Source of the DNA: UBA6136 sp039795615
GTDB lineage: Bacteria > Pseudomonadota > Gammaproteobacteria > Methylococcales > Methylococcaceae
DNA length: 41,151 nucleotides
Reading direction: 5' to 3'
Assembly (NCBI GenBank): GCA_039795615.1
Contig: JBDKLO010000020.1
Coordinates: 1-41,151 of the forward strand
In this document: positions 37,529 through 41,151 of the stretch, piece after piece
Position numbering within the stretch: the stretch's first letter is position 1
How the letters are laid out: each line of letters starts with the position of its first letter
Made by a program: the position numbers and the translations under genes
Notes under the pieces: generated by a model
What the model saw: the letters and a program-made list of their open reading frames with translations, nothing else
Told to the model about the DNA's origin: nothing
The model's database searches: none

Positions 37529-38344
37529 GTGCCTGAATTACCGGAGGTCGAGACCACGCTCCGGGGGATTTCTCCCTACGTCAGCCACAGCCAAATCAAG
37601 CAGTTGATTGTGCGGGAATCGCGCCTGCGCTGGCCCATTCCAAAGGATCTGAGTCAACACCTTGAAGGCGCTACCATTGGCGTCCCTTGGCGGCGGGGAA
37701 AGTACCTTTTGCTTCCGATCGGCACGAGCGGGACGGTGATGATTCATCTGGGGATGTCAGGGAGCCTCAGGATCGTTGATCCTGACCTTGCTCCGAGGAA
37801 GCACGATCATGTCGATCTGGTTCTGGAGAGCGGGCGGGCCCTGAGATTTCATGATCCCAGACGTTTCGGCTGCATTCTTTTTACGGAAACCCCCCACGAG
37901 CACCCGTTGCTTCGCGATCTGGGTCCGGAACCCTTCGATACGGTATTCGATGGACGCTTTCTCTACCGGCAGTCCCGCAAGCGAAAAACCAGCGTCAAGG
38001 CCTTCATCATGGATAGTCACACGGTCGTGGGGGTCGGAAATATCTACGCCAGTGAGTCCTTGTTTGCTGCAGGAATCTCTCCCACACGGGCAGCCGGTAA
38101 CATCTCGCTGGCTCGCTACGAGCGGCTAGCCCAGGCGATTCAGGGAGTTCTGTCCGCATCCATTGCGCAAGGCGGTACGACCTTGCGCGATTTCGTCAAT
38201 GCGACGGGAAATCCAGGCTATTTTCGCCAGACGCTCAACGTCTATGAGCGTGAGGGTGAACCGTGCAGGGTCTGTGAAACGCCGGTAAAGATGGCCCGAC
38301 AGGCGCAGCGGGCCACCTACTGGTGCCCGCACTGTCAGAGCTAG
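37529..38344 (+). CDS. mutM: formamidopyrimidine-DNA glycosylase
   Basis: Fpg/MutM removes 8-oxoguanine and ring-opened purines from DNA and cuts the strand by beta,delta-elimination. The protein must expose Pro2 as the nucleophile, which decides the start: the GTG at 37529 gives M-PELPEVET, whereas a GTG at 37523 would bury it. GAGAGAGGG lies just upstream. Other motifs are the H2TH region VVGVGNIYASESLF, the zinc finger CRVCETPVKMARQAQRATYWC-PHC near the end, and LRDFVNATGNPGYF. The length of 271 residues is typical. It follows the DUF4340-like gene by 32 bases and is probably last in that transcript. Its TAG shares a CTAG with the purK stop. Confidence 0.97.
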   Translation: MPELPEVETTLRGISPYVSHSQIKQLIVRESRLRWPIPKDLSQHLEGATIGVPWRRGKYLLLPIGTSGTVMIHLGMSGSLRIVDPDLAPRKHDHVDLVLESGRALRFHDPRRFGCILFTETPHEHPLLRDLGPEPFDTVFDGRFLYRQSRKRKTSVKAFIMDSHTVVGVGNIYASESLFAAGISPTRAAGNISLARYERLAQAIQGVLSASIAQGGTTLRDFVNATGNPGYFRQTLNVYEREGEPCRVCETPVKMARQAQRATYWCPHCQS

Positions 38345-39498
38345 ATCGAGGGATCCAGCCCTGCTTTTTGGCGGAGTGTCCCCTTGATGGCCAGAGCGTC
38401 CGACAGGGCAATATCCAGCGTATCGGCGAGAAGGTTGAAGTGACCCATCTTTCGACCTGGCCTTGCCGAGGCCTTGCCGTAAAGATGCAGCATGAGTCCA
38501 GGATGCTTGAACAGATCAGTCCAGTCCGGCTCGCTGTTCCCCCAGACATCCCCCAGAAGATTGATCATGACAACGGGCGAAAGAAGACGGGTATCACCTG
38601 GTGGAAGGCCGCAGAGGGTCCGAACCTGCTGCTCAAACTGGCTCGTCACCGTCGCATCCAGCGTGTAGTGCCCACTGTTGTGCGGCCGAGGCGCGATCTC
38701 GTTGATCAGGATGCGACCGTCATCAAGAATGAAGAGTTCGACCCCAAGGACTCCGACATAGTCGAGTGATTCGGCCAAAGAGAGCGCCATTTGTCTTGCT
38801 TTCTGGCTGGTCGCTTCATCAATGCGAGCCGGAACAATGCTGACATCAAGGATCCCCTGCTCATGCCGGTTTTCGGCGACCGGAAAGGTCGTCACAATCC
38901 CGGGAGAGGTCCTTGCAACCATCACCGAAACTTCGGTCTGAAGATTCAGCATTTTTTCGAGCACGCAGGGTTTTTCACCGAGGCTTCGAAAGGCTTCTCT
39001 GGCTTCATCCGCTGTCTTCACGCGAACTTGACCCTTGCCGTCATAACCCAATCGAGCCAGCTTCATAATTCCGGGAAGGCAGCCGGAGAGGTCTTGATCG
39101 AGATCTATGGCGGATTCGATCGGGAGGTAGGGGGCTACATCGAGTCCTGAGGCTTCGATGTAGCGTTTTTCCTGGATCCGATCCTGCGCAATGGAAACGG
39201 CTTCGGCTGACGGGGAAACTCGGGTGGATTGAGCCAGAAATTCCAAAGAGGCGGCAGGTACGTTTTCAAATTCGGTCGTGACGGCCTGGCAGGTTCGGGC
39301 CATTTCTTTGAGAGCCTTTGCATCGTCATAGGATGCGCAAAGGTGGACGTCGGCCAAGGTACTGGCCGGGCAACCTGCCTCAGGCTCGAGAACCGTTACC
39401 CGGTATCCCATGGTCTTGGCAGCGACAGTGAACATGCGTCCGAGCTGGCCTCCACCGATGATGCCCAGCATGGCAGGAGGCAGGATGGGAGTGGTCAT
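38341..39498 (-). CDS. purK: 5-(carboxyamino)imidazole ribonucleotide synthase
   Basis: PurK makes N5-carboxyaminoimidazole ribonucleotide from AIR, bicarbonate and ATP in purine synthesis. The 385-residue protein is an ATP-grasp enzyme: MLGIIGGGQLGRMFTVAAKTMGYRV, VTTEFENVPAASLEFLA, LGYDGKGQVRVK and INEIAPRPHNSGHYTLDA. I set the start at the ATG at 39498; the in-frame TTG at 39504 is unnecessary. It follows purE by 32 bases on the same strand, the usual order, and its product is the substrate of PurE. Its stop overlaps the stop of mutM. Confidence 0.96.
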   Translation of the reverse strand: MTTPILPPAMLGIIGGGQLGRMFTVAAKTMGYRVTVLEPEAGCPASTLADVHLCASYDDAKALKEMARTCQAVTTEFENVPAASLEFLAQSTRVSPSAEAVSIAQDRIQEKRYIEASGLDVAPYLPIESAIDLDQDLSGCLPGIMKLARLGYDGKGQVRVKTADEAREAFRSLGEKPCVLEKMLNLQTEVSVMVARTSPGIVTTFPVAENRHEQGILDVSIVPARIDEATSQKARQMALSLAESLDYVGVLGVELFILDDGRILINEIAPRPHNSGHYTLDATVTSQFEQQVRTLCGLPPGDTRLLSPVVMINLLGDVWGNSEPDWTDLFKHPGLMLHLYGKASARPGRKMGHFNLLADTLDIALSDALAIKGTLRQKAGLDPSI

Positions 39499-39530
39499 GG
39501 TCAAATCCGGAGAGTGCGTCGAACGGGTCC

Positions 39531-40019
39531 TTAAAGGACGTCAGGGAGCTTGGCGCTGAGGACGGTTGCCGTTTGTTCCGCTCTAAAGCGTTCCAGACGG
39601 GAGCGAACAGCCTCATCCTGATTGGCGAGCATGGCCGCACCAAAAAGGGCAGCATTGACCGCACCGGCTTCGCCAATGGCGAAAGTCGCCACCGGTATTC
39701 CCTTGGGCATCTGCACGATGGAGAACAGGGAATCCTTGCCTTTCAGATATTTGCTCGGGACGGGAACGCCGAGGACGGGAACCGCTGTTTTTGCTGCGAG
39801 CATTCCCGGGAGGTGTGCGGCACCACCGGCACCGGCAATGATGCACTGAAGGCCTCGCTCACGCGCGGATTCGGCATAAGCAAACAGGAGGTCAGGGGTT
39901 CGGTGCGCCGAGACGACCCGTGTTTCGTAGGAGATGCCTAGATCAACCAGCTGCCGGGCGGCATGTTGCATGACTTCCCAGTCGCTGGTGCTCCCCATCA
40001 CAATGCCGATCTGAACCAT
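39531..40019 (-). CDS. purE: N5-carboxyaminoimidazole ribonucleotide mutase (class I)
   Basis: PurE moves the carboxylate of N5-CAIR to give CAIR. The 162-residue protein has the class I motifs IGIVMGSTSDWEVM, VVSAHRTPDLLFAYA, IIAGAGGAAHLPGMLA and VLGVPVPSKYLKG, with the catalytic His in SAHRTP and the GAAHLPGM loop. The ATG at 40019 has only a weak GGAAT upstream, but an extended -10 box lies at 40047-40052. It begins the purE-purK operon. Confidence 0.97.
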   Translation of the reverse strand: MVQIGIVMGSTSDWEVMQHAARQLVDLGISYETRVVSAHRTPDLLFAYAESARERGLQCIIAGAGGAAHLPGMLAAKTAVPVLGVPVPSKYLKGKDSLFSIVQMPKGIPVATFAIGEAGAVNAALFGAAMLANQDEAVRSRLERFRAEQTATVLSAKLPDVL

Positions 40020-40046
40020 TCAGGGATTCCAATGAAAAAAACTCCC

Positions 40047-40052
40047 ATTATA
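40047..40052 (-). promoter_or_regulatory. extended -10 promoter for purE-purK
   Basis: On the minus strand the sequence is TTTGCTATAATGGG: a perfect TATAAT preceded by the TGn extension. It would start transcription near 40040 and give a leader of only about 20 bases. No strong -35 is seen, which is common for extended -10 promoters. No PurR-like palindrome is evident nearby. Confidence 0.5.
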
Positions 40053-40095
40053 GCAAAGAGGTCATTGGCGACTCCGGCTCTGGGGCGGGCAGGTC

Positions 40096-41151
40096 TTAAC
40101 CCCAAGGTCTGAGCGGTTCTTCCTTCAAATCTATGGGTTGCTGGCCTGCGCCGCCTAGGGCTTTAAATAGGGCAATAAGGCGAACCCCCTGGGTGGTCTC
40201 AGACTGGATCAGTCGGATGCGTTCCCGGTTCAGATCGATTTCTTGAGTCAAAACGTCCTGAAGCGTTTCAAGTCCATTTTGGAAACGAACCTCCTCCATT
40301 TGGTGGGTTTCCTCCAGGTGAGCGACGGACTTTTTGAGGTGCCCTGCTCGCTGTTCTTCCTTGAGGAATTCCGAAAGCGCCACTTCGGTTTCATGGAGCG
40401 CTGCAAGGACCGTTTTCTCATACTGGAGATAAGCCTCATTTTGGCGTGCTTCTGCGAGATTGATGCCGGCGCGGATCTGGCCAAAGTTGAAGATCGGCTG
40501 GGAAATGCTTGCAGCGGTTGCCCATGCAAATGAGCTCGATCGGAAGAGATTCTCTAGGTCCGAATTTCGAAGACCGAGAAAGGCCGCAATCGATATCTTA
40601 GGGAATAGTTCAGCGATGGCTGCGCCCTGAGTTGCGGTGGCACTCTGAAGTTCAAACTCGGCAGCCCTTATGTCGGGGCGAAGGCGAAGCGCGTCCGCTG
40701 GCTGCGTCAAAAGGCGGCGTTCATCACTTTTGGGAACGGTCCGGGAAGAGGCAAGTCGTACCTTGAGGGCGTCCGGTTTTCGCCCGATCAATTCTTCAAG
40801 TTTGTGTCGCGTGGTACTGAGCTCGGATTCGACTGATCGGAGTTCCGACTGCGTGGATTCCACGAGAGCTCGAACCTGCTCTGCTTCATCCTTTGGGGCC
40901 AGTCCATTCTCAATGCGATGCTCCGCCAGCAGGACATTTTGCTTGAGCAGTTTCAACGTGTTTTCAAGCAGCAGGGCCTCTTGTTGAAGCCCGCAATAGG
41001 TCAAGTATTGTCTTCCGATTTCAGCAGAAAGGATCACAAAGGCCTCGCGCGATTCCTCCGCGGAAGCGGCCGTTTGCGCTCTAGCGGCTTCGAGCTTGCG
41101 ATGAAGTCTTCCGAAGAGATCGATTTCCCAGATGGCGTCGAAACCTGAAAG
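40096..41151 (-). CDS. outer-membrane efflux factor, NodT/OprM type (partial)
   Basis: The reading frame runs off the right edge without reaching a start, so this is the C-terminal roughly 350 residues of an outer-membrane factor that forms the exit duct of a tripartite efflux pump. The edge segment GFDAIWEIDLFGRLHRKLEAAR is the hallmark of the NodT/OprM lipoprotein family, followed by SAEIGRQYLTYCGLQ, LRPDIRAAEFELQSATATQGAAIAELFPKISI, SISQPIFNFGQIRAGINLAEA and VALSEFLKEEQRAGHL. The pump's RND or MFS and adaptor genes may lie next to it, outside the window. An ATG at 41037 is internal and not the start. Confidence 0.93.
   Translation of the reverse strand, partial: LSGFDAIWEIDLFGRLHRKLEAARAQTAASAEESREAFVILSAEIGRQYLTYCGLQQEALLLENTLKLLKQNVLLAEHRIENGLAPKDEAEQVRALVESTQSELRSVESELSTTRHKLEELIGRKPDALKVRLASSRTVPKSDERRLLTQPADALRLRPDIRAAEFELQSATATQGAAIAELFPKISIAAFLGLRNSDLENLFRSSSFAWATAASISQPIFNFGQIRAGINLAEARQNEAYLQYEKTVLAALHETEVALSEFLKEEQRAGHLKKSVAHLEETHQMEEVRFQNGLETLQDVLTQEIDLNRERIRLIQSETTQGVRLIALFKALGGAGQQPIDLKEEPLRPWG

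Overview
The window looks like a chromosomal stretch of a gammaproteobacterium. The evidence is the gene families and their neighbourhoods: a tRNA-Asp beside ppiD, with fabI nearby, a RapA that matches the E. coli protein over its whole length, YheU, Kup, type II ManC, single-polypeptide PntA plus PntB, MutM, and a purE-purK pair. Most genes are housekeeping genes with good Shine-Dalgarno sites and tight packing. I cannot assign a genus. No rRNA, CRISPR array, transposase or integrase gene is visible.

Layout. Positions 1-1136 carry two small unrecognised genes, a strong terminator, and the 3' half of a tRNA-Val gene with no matching 5' half. This is followed at once by an intact tRNA-Asp. The simplest reading is that the left edge is the right end of something integrated into tRNA-Val, with the 3' fragment as the displaced attachment site. 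ppiD (1320-3200, +) converges on a long minus-strand run (3248-16023): an AI-2E/PerM family membrane protein, yheU, fabI, an outer-membrane barrel protein, a small periplasmic protein, a pyruvate phosphate dikinase with a very long Ala-Pro tail, rapA, kup and a short RlpA-like protein.

A roughly 490-base intergenic region (16024-16517) has a symmetric nested inverted repeat and a perfect FNR/Anr-type dyad. It leads into a secreted multicopper oxidase fused to a C-terminal FG-GAP-like repeat domain (16518-19481, +). A polysaccharide module follows: two glycosyltransferases, manC (GDP-mannose supply) and a phosphohexomutase, then a CorA-type metal transporter.

Positions 26668-33188 hold a CinA-like protein with a degenerate C-terminal domain, pyrF, a SIMPL-domain periplasmic protein, ssb and pntB/pntA. 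Divergent from pntA is a four-gene overlapping operon (33474-37496): ABC ATPase, ABC-2 permease, GldG-like protein and DUF4340-like protein, in the gldA-gldF-gldG style, with mutM as probable last gene. On the minus strand, purE-purK meets mutM end to end, and an outer-membrane efflux factor (NodT/OprM type) runs off the right edge.

The most interesting features are the tRNA-Val remnant, the Ala-Pro tail on PPDK encoded by 44 near-perfect hexamers, and the multicopper oxidase fusion with its FNR-type site. I found no clear novel multi-gene defence or mobile system. All names rest on motif recognition by eye, with no database search.
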